Position numbers and translations under genes: made by a program | In this document: positions 41,704-50,348 of the stretch, piece by piece | How the letters are laid out: each line of letters begins with the position of its first letter | How positions within the stretch are numbered: the stretch's first letter is position 1 | The notes under the pieces: generated by a model | Databases searched by the model: none | What the model was told of the DNA's origin: nothing | The model's input: only the letters and a program-made list of their open reading frames with translations | DNA from: an uncultured Oscillospiraceae bacterium | GTDB taxonomy: Bacteria; Bacillota; Clostridia; Oscillospirales; Oscillospiraceae | Assembly: GCA_950075865.1 (NCBI GenBank) | Contig: CATMVA010000001.1 | Span: 1 to 64,000 of the forward strand | Length of the DNA: 64,000 nt | Direction of reading: 5' to 3'

Positions 41704-42151
41704 TCAGGGGACCAGTGACTTAAGGTAGATGAGCACATCATTGCTTTTCTGATTTTTGTAAACATACCTGCTGGATTCAAAGCCAAGAGATTGATGGAGG
41801 GCAATGCTGGCCTTGTTATCGACAGAGATTTGCGAAACAACAATTTGATACCCTTTTCTCTTGGCGATTTCCATAGCGATAAGCATAGCCTTCCTGCCAA
41901 ATCCCTGCATCCGATATTGTGGCAGGATATCAGGACCGCAGGAGTGCTGTGAGGGGAGAGGGCAAAAAGGGAGATTGTGCCCGCAATCCTACCAATATGG
42001 ATTATCCCAAGCATCTCAAAGTAACGACCACGATACTCTTCGGCGCCCCAGTTTGAAATAAGCAGTTGATCTCTGGTATGGTCAAATTTGAATATATGAG
42101 CTCTTTTAATACTGGAGCGTCTTCATGGGAAAAAGGCCGCAATTCAATCAT
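41704..42151 (-). pseudogene. Frameshifted GNAT acetyltransferase
   Basis: On the minus strand, ATG 42151 (MIELRPFSHEDAPVL..., preceded by AAGGAAAG) opens a GNAT gene that stops early. The continuation appears in a second frame (EEYRGRYFEMLGIIHIGRIAGTISL) and then a third (SQHSCGPDILPQYRMQGFGRKAMLIAMEIAK...SLGFESSRYVYKNQKSNDVLIYLKSL), ending at 41704. Put together these make one normal-length (~145-residue) acetyltransferase with two frameshifts, near 42050 and 41955. Inactive as read. Confidence 0.8.
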
Positions 42152-42211
42152 ATTTTATCTTTCCTTTCGTGACTTATCATAACTGATATTGACGTTTTTG
42201 ACAAGGGAAGT

Positions 42212-42240
42212 TTGCTTTTGGTATTGGTTTATGCTACACT
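42212..42240 (+). promoter_or_regulatory. Promoter for the GH25 gene
   Basis: TTGCTT (42212-42217), 17 bp, TACACT (42235-42240). A TTGACA at 42198 lies nearby without a good partner. Confidence 0.5.
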
Positions 42241-42260
42241 GTGAAAAAGGAGTGAAGAAT

Positions 42261-42996
42261 ATGAGGAAGCTGTTTTACATTGCCCGGGTGATGCTTCTGT
42301 TGCTTGTGGTAGGCTTGCTTCTTTATCTCTTCCTTCGCTGGAATGGGTTACTCCTTTTCCCGCAGGAGGCGGTACCCAAGTCTTGGCAGGTGTTTGGAGT
42401 GGATGTTTCCTCCTATCAGGGGGAGGTGGATTGGTCCACACTGGCAGATCAGGGTGTTGTATTTGCGTTCTGTAAGGCTACTGAGGGAAGCACTCACGTT
42501 GACCCAACCTTCCGGCAAAACTGGGCGAATGCCCAAGCGGCCGGGGTATTGGTAGGCGCCTATCATTTTTTTAGCTATGATTCTCCAGGGGAGATGCAGG
42601 CAGAAAATTTCATTGCCCAAGTACCAGTGGTGGTGGGGACCTTGCCTCCGGTGGTGGATATCGAGTTTTATGGTGACAAGGTCAAAAATCCGCCAAGCAA
42701 AGAGGAGACAATGGCAATTTTGATGCCTTTATTGGCGATGCTGGAGGATCATTATGGTGTAAAGCCCATTCTCTATGCCACCTATCGTTCCTACAAGCGG
42801 TACCTGGAAGGGGAGCTGGAAGAGGATTACCCGTCCGATCTTTGCGCCGATAGACAAACCTTGGACTTTCTGGCAATATTCCCATTCTGCACGCTTGAAG
42901 GGCTATGAAGGCAAAGAGGATCTCATTGACCTGAATGTGTTTCGTGGAAGTTTGGAAGACTTGCAGGTAATGGCTTTGCCTGTGAGCGTCAGGTAG
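42261..42996 (+). pseudogene. GH25 lysozyme-like gene with a C-terminal frameshift
   Basis: ATG 42261 (AAGGAGTGA before it) opens a membrane-anchored GH25 muramidase. There is one TM helix, then FGVDVSSYQGEVDWSTL, FAFCKATEG, GAYHFFSYD, the catalytic DxE in PPVVDIEFYG, and PILYATYRSY. After LEEDYPSD (about 42838) the frame runs out at 42908 with an unrelated tail. In the +1 frame the true C-terminus continues: KPWTFWQYSHSARLKGYEGKEDLIDLNVFRG, ending at 42996. A few residues also seem lost at the junction. The truncated product keeps the catalytic residues but lacks the last barrel strand with WxFWQYS, so it is probably non-functional. Confidence 0.78.
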
Positions 42997-43013
42997 TTTT
43001 GGCTGTCTGTCCG

Positions 43014-43042
43014 TTGTTTTTTGCCGAAAGCTGTGGTAAACT
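43014..43042 (+). promoter_or_regulatory. Promoter for cardiolipin synthase
   Basis: TTGTTT (43014-43019), 17 bp, TAAACT (43037-43042). Confidence 0.6.
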
Positions 43043-43111
43043 AACACTGTTCGGGAACGAGATAGGTGCTGATGAAAGAGCTATGAGTTATAAACAAAGG
43101 AGAAAACAGCC

Positions 43112-44668
43112 GTGAAACGGACATTGGAGGGCAGGCAGAATACAAAGAACGGTATCCGTCTGGCGATATATTCCGGTTTAGCCATTCTTTTGCAAGTGGT
43201 ATGGCTATACATGGCGCTGGTCAATCTTCAGGACATCTATGGCTGGCTCTCTGGCGCGGTAGGATTGCTGGCAGTTTTGGTCGTGTTATGGCTCTATAGA
43301 CAGCCAATTAACTCTGCCATGAAATTACCGTGGATCATGCTGATTCTGGTTTTTCCTTTTCTTGGAGTGTTTCTTTATATTATGACAGGAAGAAGTGGGG
43401 CCACCAAGGTCATGCGGAAACGCTATGAGCGGATCGATCAACAGCTGCTGCCCCTCTTGCCTGAAAACAATATTGAAATGGAACGTTTGCAGGGGACCGA
43501 CGAGGGAGTGGCAGGCCAGTGCCACTACATTCGGCATTTTGCGGGTTACCCGGTTTACCAGGACACCGACGTGGTTTTTTACCCTGATGCGGCTGACGGA
43601 TATGCCGCGCAGTTGGAGGAACTGAAAAAAGCCGAAAAATTTATTTTCATGGAGTATCATGCGATCGAGGATTCCAAAGCCTTTGAACCTCTTTATACGA
43701 TTTTGAAGGAACGTTCGGCTGCCGGAGTTGAGGTCCGGATCTTCTATGATTATGTGGGAAGCATGGGGTTTGTCGGAAACAGTTTCGCCAGAAAGCTGGC
43801 TGCTGATGGGATCCAGTGTCGTGTTTTTAATCCGGTTCTGCCCGTTCTAAATGTTTTTATGAACAACCGGGACCACCGTAAGATCACAGTCATTGACGGT
43901 AAGGTAGGTTTTGTTGGCGGCTATAATTTGGCTGACGAATATTTTCATATTACGGAGCCCTATGGATATTGGCTGGATACCGGTGTCAAGCTGACAGGGA
44001 ACGCTGTTAAGAGTCTGACGGTAACTTTTTTGGAAAACTGGAATGCTATGCGGGGGAACGACAGGGGAGATACCGATTTCCTTTGCTATCTCCTGGACCA
44101 ACCCCAGCCCAAGGAGAAAATGGGCTTTGTGCAGCCATACGCCGACAGTCCTATGGACAACGAGCAGGTGGGGGAAAACGTCTATATCAACGTGCTCCGC
44201 AATGCCAGACGATACGCCTGGTTCATTACACCGTACCTTATCATTACGGATGAGATGAATCACGCTTTTGCCCTTGCAGCAAAAAGCGGGGTGGATGTGC
44301 GCATTATTACCCCCGGAATTCCGGATAAAAAGCTGATATACAGTGTAACACGTTCCTATTATGCAGATTTGGTTAAAAATGGGGTACGAATCTATGAGTA
44401 TACCCCGGGCTTTTGTCATGCAAAGCAATGCGTATCTGATGACAAGGTATGTACCTGTGGCACCATCAATCTGGATTTTCGCTCTCTCTACCATCACTTT
44501 GAAAATGGTGTTTTCATTTATGACTGTAAGGCAGTAGGCGCAGTTAAGCAACAGTTCGAAGACCTGTTTCCACAATGCCAGGAGGTCACTGAAAAGTACC
44601 GGACGGGCCGTTCCAGTTTTCTTCGGCTTCGCCACCTGCTCCTTCGTCTGTTTGCGCCTTTGATGTAG
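43112..44668 (+). CDS. cls: Cardiolipin synthase
   Basis: A 518-residue membrane enzyme joining two phosphatidylglycerols into cardiolipin. Two N-terminal TM helices (~15-65) precede two phospholipase D motifs: NRDHRKITVIDGKVGFVGGYN (H-x-K-x4-D) in the middle, and CHAKQCVSDDKVCTCGTINLDFRS near the C-terminus (H-x-K-x4-D). GTG 43112 is the start, preceded by AAAGGAGAA. Full family length; the gene stands alone. Confidence 0.95.
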   Translation: MKRTLEGRQNTKNGIRLAIYSGLAILLQVVWLYMALVNLQDIYGWLSGAVGLLAVLVVLWLYRQPINSAMKLPWIMLILVFPFLGVFLYIMTGRSGATKVMRKRYERIDQQLLPLLPENNIEMERLQGTDEGVAGQCHYIRHFAGYPVYQDTDVVFYPDAADGYAAQLEELKKAEKFIFMEYHAIEDSKAFEPLYTILKERSAAGVEVRIFYDYVGSMGFVGNSFARKLAADGIQCRVFNPVLPVLNVFMNNRDHRKITVIDGKVGFVGGYNLADEYFHITEPYGYWLDTGVKLTGNAVKSLTVTFLENWNAMRGNDRGDTDFLCYLLDQPQPKEKMGFVQPYADSPMDNEQVGENVYINVLRNARRYAWFITPYLIITDEMNHAFALAAKSGVDVRIITPGIPDKKLIYSVTRSYYADLVKNGVRIYEYTPGFCHAKQCVSDDKVCTCGTINLDFRSLYHHFENGVFIYDCKAVGAVKQQFEDLFPQCQEVTEKYRTGRSSFLRLRHLLLRLFAPLM

Positions 44669-44716
44669 AGGTATATCATTCCACATGAAAGAAGATTTTC
44701 GATGCGGAAAAAATTG

Positions 44717-44745
44717 TTGACAATCCAGGCAGGTTTTGATATACT
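44717..44745 (+). promoter_or_regulatory. Promoter of the infC operon
   Basis: TTGACA (44717-44722), 17 bp, TATACT (44740-44745), with an extended TG at 44737-44738. Very strong, as expected for a translation operon. Confidence 0.88.
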
Positions 44746-44751
44746 ATCAAC

Positions 44752-44917
44752 ACACAATAAAGAAGGAACGGTTTTGTCCTCACCTCACGCCTTTGGCAAA
44801 GAGGTCAACATGGAAAAATCCACCGTTTAGGCGGTGTATTTGTGTCATGTTGCGCGAAGCCGTAAGGCTTCGCGTCTTTGTGTTTTTGTGTTTGTGTGTT
44901 GAACGGGAGGTGTTTTT
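44752..44917 (+). promoter_or_regulatory. L20-type leader with attenuator upstream of infC
   Basis: The 5' leader of the infC-rpmI-rplT mRNA is about 165 nt. It contains a small hairpin CCACCG-TTTA-CGGTG (around 44820) and, later, an intrinsic terminator: CGCGAAGCC (44853-44861), loop GTAA, GGCTTCGCG (44866-44874), then TCTTTGTGTTTTT. In Bacillus, L20 binds this operon's leader (Rfam L20_leader) and promotes premature termination. Position, gene order and the terminator make the same feedback likely here. The exact L20-binding pseudoknot was not drawn. Confidence 0.75.
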
Positions 44918-45454
44918 ATCAGCGGCAAAGAGAAAGGTCCCCAGATCAATGAGGAGATTCGGGACAAGGAGGTTCGTCTCATCTCAGCTACAGGAGAGCA
45001 GCTGGGCATTATGTCGGCTCAGGAGGCCCTGGCCAAGGCGGAAGAGGCTAGCCTTGACTTGGTGAAGATCTCGCCCAATGCGGTTCCACCGGTTTGCAAA
45101 CTGATGGATTACGGTAAGTACAAGTTTGAGCAGACCAAGCGGGAGAAAGAGGCCAAGAAGAACCAACGGATCGTGGAAGTCAAAGAGGTCCGGATGTCCC
45201 CCAGTATTGACGTGAATGACTTTAATACGAAGTTCCGTTCAGCGCAGAAGTTTTTGGCTGAAGGTAACCGGGTGAAGGTCACCATCCGTTTTCGGGGCCG
45301 TGAGATGGCGCACACCGAGATCGGTAAAGATCTGCTTATGAAATTTGCTGAGCAGTGCGCCGAGGTGGCGACAATGGATAAGGAACCCAAACTGGAAGGT
45401 CGGTTCATGTCCATTTTCCTGTCTGCCAAGGTGTCTAAGGAATCCAAGAAATAA
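44918..45454 (+). CDS. infC: Translation initiation factor IF-3, starting at AUC
   Basis: A 178-residue IF-3. The frame is open upstream of the first ATG (45011), and the whole N-terminal domain (INEEIRDKEVRLISATGEQLGIMS) lies there. The only codon with a Shine-Dalgarno is ATC at 44918 (GGGAGG at 44905-44910, spacing 7). IF-3 genes are known for non-AUG starts (AUU in E. coli and Bacillus), which IF-3 itself discriminates against to regulate its own synthesis. The C-terminal domain (KVTIRFRGREMAHTEIG; EPKLEGRFMSIFLSAK) is complete. rpmI and rplT follow. Confidence 0.93.
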   Translation: MSGKEKGPQINEEIRDKEVRLISATGEQLGIMSAQEALAKAEEASLDLVKISPNAVPPVCKLMDYGKYKFEQTKREKEAKKNQRIVEVKEVRMSPSIDVNDFNTKFRSAQKFLAEGNRVKVTIRFRGREMAHTEIGKDLLMKFAEQCAEVATMDKEPKLEGRFMSIFLSAKVSKESKK

Positions 45455-45484
45455 GCTTATATTAACGACAAAGGAGTAATCACC

Positions 45485-45688
45485 ATGCCTAAACTGAAGA
45501 CCCATACCGGGGCAAAAAAGAGATTCAATTTGACCAAGACCGGCAAGGTCAAGCGTGCTCACGCGTACAAATCCCACCTGTTGAACGGCCACGGAAAGGA
45601 CACCAAGCGGAAGAGAGGCCTCCGCAAGGGAGCATACGCCGACGTGACCAATGCGGCGACTATCAAAAAGATGATCCCTTACAAATAA
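45485..45688 (+). CDS. rpmI: 50S ribosomal protein L35
   Basis: A 67-residue basic protein [33 protein letters not shown]...[27 protein letters not shown], typical in full. AAAGGAGT precedes ATG 45485. Middle gene of infC-rpmI-rplT. Confidence 0.98.
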   Translation: MPKLKTHTGAKKRFNLTKTGKVKRAHAYKSHLLNGHGKDTKRKRGLRKGAYADVTNAATIKKMIPYK

Positions 45689-45725
45689 TTTGATCATTTA
45701 CTGACTATTTAGGAGGTTTCTACAA

Positions 45726-46082
45726 ATGGCAAGAGTTAAAGGCGCGATGATGACGCGCAAGCGCAGAAATAAGATCCTTAAGCTGGCCAAGGGCTATTGG
45801 GGCTCCAAGAGTAAACACTTTAAGATGGCTAATGAGCAGGTGATGAAGTCCCTGCAGTACGCTTACACAGGCCGCCGTCTGAAGAAGCGTGATTTCCGCT
45901 CTCTGTGGATCACCCGGATTTCCGCCGGCTGCAAGCTCAACGGTATGAACTACTCTACTTTCATGAACGGACTGAAGAAGGCCGGTGTGGTCATTGACCG
46001 TAAGATGCTCTCTGAGTTGGCAACCAATGACGCCGCTGCCTTTACCCAGCTCACTGAACTGGCCAAGAAGGCGCTGGCATAA
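45726..46082 (+). CDS. rplT: 50S ribosomal protein L20
   Basis: A 118-residue protein [65 protein letters not shown]..., full family length. L20 assembles early into the 50S subunit and in Firmicutes represses its own operon by binding the leader (see 44752-44917). AGGAGG precedes ATG 45726; a strong terminator follows. Confidence 0.98.
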   Translation: MARVKGAMMTRKRRNKILKLAKGYWGSKSKHFKMANEQVMKSLQYAYTGRRLKKRDFRSLWITRISAGCKLNGMNYSTFMNGLKKAGVVIDRKMLSELATNDAAAFTQLTELAKKALA

Positions 46083-46096
46083 TACACAGTACCCTC

Positions 46097-46128
46097 AAAG
46101 AGACAGGCAAACGCCTGTCTCTTTTTAT
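46097..46128 (+). terminator. Terminator after rplT
   Basis: AAAGAGACAGGC (46097-46108) and GCCTGTCTCTTT (46113-46124), T-run to 46126. Confidence 0.92.
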
Positions 46129-46200
46129 GCGATAAAATGCGTATATATTCATTGCTTGGCGGAATATTAGCCACATATTGCACAAAGATATGCTATGATA

Positions 46201-46245
46201 TTGTATATTTATACAATTGACGCAGTGATATATGAATAGTATAAT
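46201..46245 (+). promoter_or_regulatory. Promoter of the ABC importer operon with an upstream palindrome
   Basis: TTGACG (46217-46222), 17 bp, TATAAT (46240-46245). Directly upstream, TTGTATA (46201-46207) and TATACAA (46210-46216) form a 16-bp inverted repeat abutting the -35, suggesting an activator or repressor site. Confidence 0.75.
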
Positions 46246-46295
46246 ACACACATCGGGTGAAGAAAGACACCCAGTTGGATAGGGGGAAATATATT

Positions 46296-47180
46296 ATGAA
46301 ATACATGAAAAAACTGACTGCACTATTGATGACAGCCGCTATAATGGGAAGTCTTATGGCAGGATGTTCCAATAATTCCAGCACACAAGGTGGAGATGAA
46401 ATCACGCTGGTTGAACCCGGCAAGCTGATCGTAGCCACTTCGCCTGATTTTGCTCCCATGGAGTTTGTGGATGCCAGCAAATCCGGCCAAGATCAGTATG
46501 TGGGTTTTGACATCACTTTGGCCAAGCACATTGCCAGTGAGATGGGGCTGGAGCTGGTAATCTCTCCCATGGATTTTAATGCCTGCCAGGTAGCGGTCTC
46601 GATGGGAAGCGTGGATATGGCTATCTCTGGTTTCTCATGGTTGCCTACACGTGCGGAAAACTGCAATTTGTCCGATACTTACCATGCTGGCGATAACGAA
46701 GATGGACAGACCACGATCTGTCTGGCCTCTGCCGGAGATAAGTATGCCGATGCGGCCAATGTGGAAGGGCTGAAGATCGGTGTGCAGGGCTCCTCTCTCC
46801 AGGAGTATTTTGCTCAGACTCAACTGCCCGATGCGGAGATCGTAGTTTTCCAGGATCTGACTACCGGCGCGATGCAGCTCCGGAACGGCGATTTCGATAT
46901 TATGGCCTGTGCTGACGGTAATGCGGCCGCCATTATTGCCGCCAATCCCGACATGGCGCTCACTGGCTTTGATTTTGTTGTCACCGAGGAATACACCGAC
47001 AACCTGATTCTGATGAAGAAGGGCAACGACACGCTTACCGCGAAGGTCAATGAAATCCTTGCGGCCTGTAAGGAGGCCGGTGTTTACGAGGGCTGGTACG
47101 ACGAGGCAAAGGCCCTGGCCGGTATCGAGTCGGCCTCCGAAATCTCGTATGATGAGAACGGAAATCCCATTACGGAGTAA
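46296..47180 (+). CDS. Amino-acid-type ABC transporter substrate-binding lipoprotein
   Basis: A 294-residue extracytoplasmic protein. The signal peptide ends in the lipobox LMAGC (Cys near residue 23). Then comes the SBP_bac_3 fold: KLIVATSPDFAPMEFVDASKSGQDQYVGFDITLAKHIASEMG, DMAISGFSWLPTRAE, and GLKIGVQGSSLQEYF. ATG 46296 is chosen for its signal peptide and GGGGG Shine-Dalgarno. Together with the permease, ATPase and M20 amidohydrolase that follow, it is likely to bind an amino acid, or an N-acyl/aminobenzoyl amino acid that is then hydrolysed inside. Confidence 0.9.
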   Translation: MKYMKKLTALLMTAAIMGSLMAGCSNNSSTQGGDEITLVEPGKLIVATSPDFAPMEFVDASKSGQDQYVGFDITLAKHIASEMGLELVISPMDFNACQVAVSMGSVDMAISGFSWLPTRAENCNLSDTYHAGDNEDGQTTICLASAGDKYADAANVEGLKIGVQGSSLQEYFAQTQLPDAEIVVFQDLTTGAMQLRNGDFDIMACADGNAAAIIAANPDMALTGFDFVVTEEYTDNLILMKKGNDTLTAKVNEILAACKEAGVYEGWYDEAKALAGIESASEISYDENGNPITE

Positions 47181-47269
47181 AATGGATAAAAATATTTGCA
47201 GGACCAGCGGTGATAAAACCGTTGGTCCTGTGGTGTTGAAGTTTGTGCGACAAGGAGAGGGAAGGGCCT

Positions 47270-48010
47270 ATGAATTTTGAGCTGTTTATTCCAAACATCG
47301 TAAAAATCTGGACGAATTACTGGCGTCTTTTTTTAATCGACGGTCTTTCAGTCACGATAAAGTTTACGTTTATTGCAGTGCTGTTTGGTGTTCTTTTGGG
47401 CACTGTTGTCGCCATGCTGAAAATGTCCCGCTTTAAGCTGGTGCGCTTCCTGATCGGAGTTTATGTTGAGGTGATTCGGGGCACCCCTATTCTGCTTCAG
47501 CTGTATGTTTTCTATTTTGCACTGCCCCAGATTTTTACTTTTGTTAAGCTGTCACAAACGACCTGGGTGGCCATCGCACTGTCCATGAACTCCTCTGCCT
47601 ATGTGTCGGAGGTGATCCGATCCGGGATCCAGGCGGTGGATAAGGGTCAGACCGAGGCAGCCCGGAGCTTGGGGCTGTCCTCCGGGCAGACCATGATCAA
47701 GGTAGTCCTGCCGCAAGCCGTTCGAAATATCCTGCCTGCCTTGGGCAATGAGTTCATCATGATGCTAAAGGAGACTTCTCTGGCTTCCACCTTTTACCTT
47801 GGCGATCTGATGACCCAATATAGGATCGTCAATGCTGCAACTTATCTTGGATTTGAAACGTTGGTCATCATCGGCATCATCTACCTGTGTATTACTTTCC
47901 CGCTGAGCAAACTGGTGGGGCTTCTGGAGAAGAAAATGTCTGGCGAGAAGAGCTACAAAAAGCATAGCAAGAAGCCCGACTTTCGGGAACGCAAATTTGG
48001 AAAAGTGTAA
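47270..48010 (+). CDS. Amino acid ABC transporter permease (HisM/GlnP type)
   Basis: A 246-residue membrane protein with five TM helices. The YVEVIRGTPILLQLYVFYFALP signature and the EAA loop GQTEAARSLGLSSGQTMIKVVLPQAVRNILPALGNEFI are complete. A basic C-terminal tail (KSYKKHSKKPDFRERKFGKV) is longer than usual. AGGGAAGGG precedes ATG 47270. A single permease gene means it probably works as a homodimer. Confidence 0.93.
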   Translation: MNFELFIPNIVKIWTNYWRLFLIDGLSVTIKFTFIAVLFGVLLGTVVAMLKMSRFKLVRFLIGVYVEVIRGTPILLQLYVFYFALPQIFTFVKLSQTTWVAIALSMNSSAYVSEVIRSGIQAVDKGQTEAARSLGLSSGQTMIKVVLPQAVRNILPALGNEFIMMLKETSLASTFYLGDLMTQYRIVNAATYLGFETLVIIGIIYLCITFPLSKLVGLLEKKMSGEKSYKKHSKKPDFRERKFGKV

Positions 48011-48025
48011 GGAGGGTATACAGAA

Positions 48026-48811
48026 ATGGAAGAAATGATAAAGACTGTAGACCTTCATAAATCCTTTGGCGAGCTTCATGTTCTGAAAGGCGTGAACCAA
48101 ACCATCCACAAAGGAGAAGTGGTTTCGGTCATCGGACCCTCCGGCGGAGGAAAGTCCACCTTTTTGCGGTGCCTCAATCTTCTGGAGAAGCCGGAGAAAG
48201 GCAAGATCTATTTTGAGGGCGAGGAGATCACGGGCAACCTGACCGACGAGGAGAAAAAGGCCATCAAGGCCGGGACCATGCCAAAACTGCCCAAGGTGAA
48301 CATTGACATCCATCGGCAGAAGATGGGCATGGTGTTCCAGCATTTCAATGTGTTTCCCCATTTGTCTGTGGCCGAAAATGTGACAATGGCGCCCACGCTC
48401 CTAAAGAAAAAGTCCAAGGATGAGGCTACCGAGTTGGCAAAAGAGCTTTTGAACCGGGTAGGTCTTCTGGACAAATATGATGATATGCCAAGCAATCTGT
48501 CCGGCGGTCAAAAACAGCGGCTAGCTATTGTCAGAGCACTGGCCATGGAGCCTGATGTGATGCTGTTTGATGAACCTACCTCGGCTCTGGATCCCGAGAT
48601 GGTGGGAGAGGTTCTGGAGGTCATCAAAGGTCTGGTCGAGACTGGTATGACCTGTGTAATCGTCACCCACGAGATGGCCTTTGCCCGGGAGGTCTCCAAC
48701 CGTGTGCTGTTTATGGCTGAGGGAAATATTTTGGAGGAGAATATCCCGGACGAGCTGTTCGGCCATCCGACCCATCCCAGGCTTCAGGACTTTTTAGCGA
48801 AGGTGTTGTAA
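48026..48811 (+). CDS. Amino acid ABC transporter ATP-binding protein (GlnQ/HisP type)
   Basis: A 261-residue ATPase: Walker [32 protein letters not shown]-type Q-loop region, signature [15 protein letters not shown], Walker [14 protein letters not shown], switch His in [10 protein letters not shown]. An insert of about 20 residues rich in Lys ([20 protein letters not shown]) between the P-loop and Q-loop lengthens it over GlnQ. It follows the permease by 15 bp and precedes the amidohydrolase by 2 bp. Confidence 0.93.
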   Translation: MEEMIKTVDLHKSFGELHVLKGVNQTIHKGEVVSVIGPSGGGKSTFLRCLNLLEKPEKGKIYFEGEEITGNLTDEEKKAIKAGTMPKLPKVNIDIHRQKMGMVFQHFNVFPHLSVAENVTMAPTLLKKKSKDEATELAKELLNRVGLLDKYDDMPSNLSGGQKQRLAIVRALAMEPDVMLFDEPTSALDPEMVGEVLEVIKGLVETGMTCVIVTHEMAFAREVSNRVLFMAEGNILEENIPDELFGHPTHPRLQDFLAKVL

Positions 48812-48813
48812 TT

Positions 48814-50241
48814 ATGGATAAGCAGAAACTATATCAAAGCGTAGAAAAGAGCAAGGACATCCTCACGGAGCTCAGCGATAAGATCTGGTCCTTTGCCGAG
48901 TTGTCCATGAAGGAATTTAAGAGCGCTGAGTATTACTGCCAGGTGATGGAGGAACAGGGCTTTACCGTGGAGCGGCAGCTGTGCGGGATTCCTACCGCAT
49001 TCTCTGGCAAGTACGGGACTGGAAAGCCGGTCATCGGTATTTTGGGGGAGTTTGACGCTCTGGACGGTCTTTCTCAGGAGGCTGGGATCGCGGAGCGTAA
49101 GCCGCTGGCTGGGAATACCTGCGGCCACGGCTGCGGACACAATATGCTGGGTGCGGCTTCTTTGGGGGCGGCTATGGCGATCAAAGAAGCCATCACTGCA
49201 GGGGATCTTCAGGGAACGGTAATCTTTTATGGCTGCCCTGGCGAGGAAGGCTGTGCGGGCAAGACCTTTATGGCCCGGGACGGCATGTTTCGGGATTTGG
49301 ACGCCGCCATTACCTGGCACCCTGGGGACGTAAATGAGATCATGACCGGCTCTAACGCCGCCAGTCTTCAGTTTGAATACAGTTTTACCGGAGTAGCGGC
49401 TCATGCCGCCGGGGATCCCCAGAATGGCCGCTCTGCCTTGGATGCTGCTGAACTGATGAACATGGGCGTGCAGTTCCTTCGGGAGCATATGGACAAGAAG
49501 GAAAGTGTCCACTATGCCTTCCTGAATGTAGGCGGTGTTTCTCCTAATGTGGTTCAGCCTACGGCAATAGTCCTTTATATGATTCGTGGCGAAACTGTCC
49601 GGAAGGCCAAGGCGCTTAAGAAGCGGGTGGACGACGTCGCCCAGGGCGCTGCTCTAATGACGGGCACTACTGTGACTTTCCGTCAAATCGATGGCACAGC
49701 GTCCACCATTTCCAACCAAGTATTGGAGAAGCTGCTTCACGACAATATGTTGGCGGCGCCTCTGCCGGAATACACCCCAGAGGAGTGGGAACTGGCAGGA
49801 AAAGTAAGGGAAACATATCACACTGAAGAACTGCCTGGTACAGGAATCAGGGAAAATGCAGATCTAAAAAGTTTTATGTGTAAAAAAACCCAGGGAGGAA
49901 AGCGGGCCCTGAATGATTTTGTGGTTCCGTATTATCCCATGTTTACTTATAGCCCCGGTTCCACCGACGTAGGCGATGTAAGCTGGCTTACACCTACGGC
50001 GCAATTTACCGCAGTCACCTGGGCCAGTGGCTCTCCCGGTCACTCCTGGCAGAATGTGTCTCTTGGCCATAGCTCCATCGGCTATAAAGGACTTTTGTAT
50101 GCGGCTAAGGCGCTGGCTGGCTCTTGCGCTGACCTGATGGAGGATCCGGAGCTGCTGAAGAAAGCCCGTGCCGAATTTGAGATTTCGGCTGCCGAGGGTT
50201 ATGACTGCCCCATTGGACCGGAAGTCGTTCCTGGCGAGTAA
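48814..50241 (+). CDS. M20 family amidohydrolase, AbgB-like
   Basis: A 475-residue metallopeptidase/amidohydrolase: GEFDALDGLSQ (metal Asp), GNTCGHGCGHNMLGAASLGAAMAIKE, the CPGEEG catalytic Glu pair, and a dimerisation domain with FTGVAAHAAGDPQNGRSALDAAELM. The C-terminal SPGSTDVGDVSWLTPTAQF closes the metal site. Closest to AbgB (p-aminobenzoyl-glutamate hydrolase subunit) and to other aminoacylases. It starts 2 bp after the ATPase stop, so cleavage of an imported N-acyl amino acid or peptide-like amide is the best guess for the operon. Confidence 0.88.
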   Translation: MDKQKLYQSVEKSKDILTELSDKIWSFAELSMKEFKSAEYYCQVMEEQGFTVERQLCGIPTAFSGKYGTGKPVIGILGEFDALDGLSQEAGIAERKPLAGNTCGHGCGHNMLGAASLGAAMAIKEAITAGDLQGTVIFYGCPGEEGCAGKTFMARDGMFRDLDAAITWHPGDVNEIMTGSNAASLQFEYSFTGVAAHAAGDPQNGRSALDAAELMNMGVQFLREHMDKKESVHYAFLNVGGVSPNVVQPTAIVLYMIRGETVRKAKALKKRVDDVAQGAALMTGTTVTFRQIDGTASTISNQVLEKLLHDNMLAAPLPEYTPEEWELAGKVRETYHTEELPGTGIRENADLKSFMCKKTQGGKRALNDFVVPYYPMFTYSPGSTDVGDVSWLTPTAQFTAVTWASGSPGHSWQNVSLGHSSIGYKGLLYAAKALAGSCADLMEDPELLKKARAEFEISAAEGYDCPIGPEVVPGE

Positions 50242-50249
50242 AGAGATTC

Positions 50250-50285
50250 AAAAAAGGACAGCTCAAACAGAGCTGTCCTTTTTTT
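50250..50285 (+). terminator. Terminator after the importer-amidohydrolase operon
   Basis: AAAAAAGGACAGCTC (50250-50264) and GAGCTGTCCTTTTTT (50270-50284). The T-run sits only 10 bp before the next promoter. Confidence 0.93.
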
Positions 50286-50294
50286 GAAAAAGTC

Positions 50295-50325
50295 TTGACA
50301 TTGACGTAACGTCATACTCTATACT
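50295..50325 (+). promoter_or_regulatory. MerR-type promoter with 19-bp spacer and operator
   Basis: TTGACA (50295-50300), a 19-bp spacer and TATACT (50320-50325). The spacer contains the palindrome TGACGT-A-ACGTCA (50302-50314). An over-long spacer carrying a palindrome is the hallmark of promoters that MerR-family activators untwist, so the following MerR/TipAS gene is autoregulated. Confidence 0.9.
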
Positions 50326-50348
50326 GGTTCTTGTCAGGAGGGAAGACC

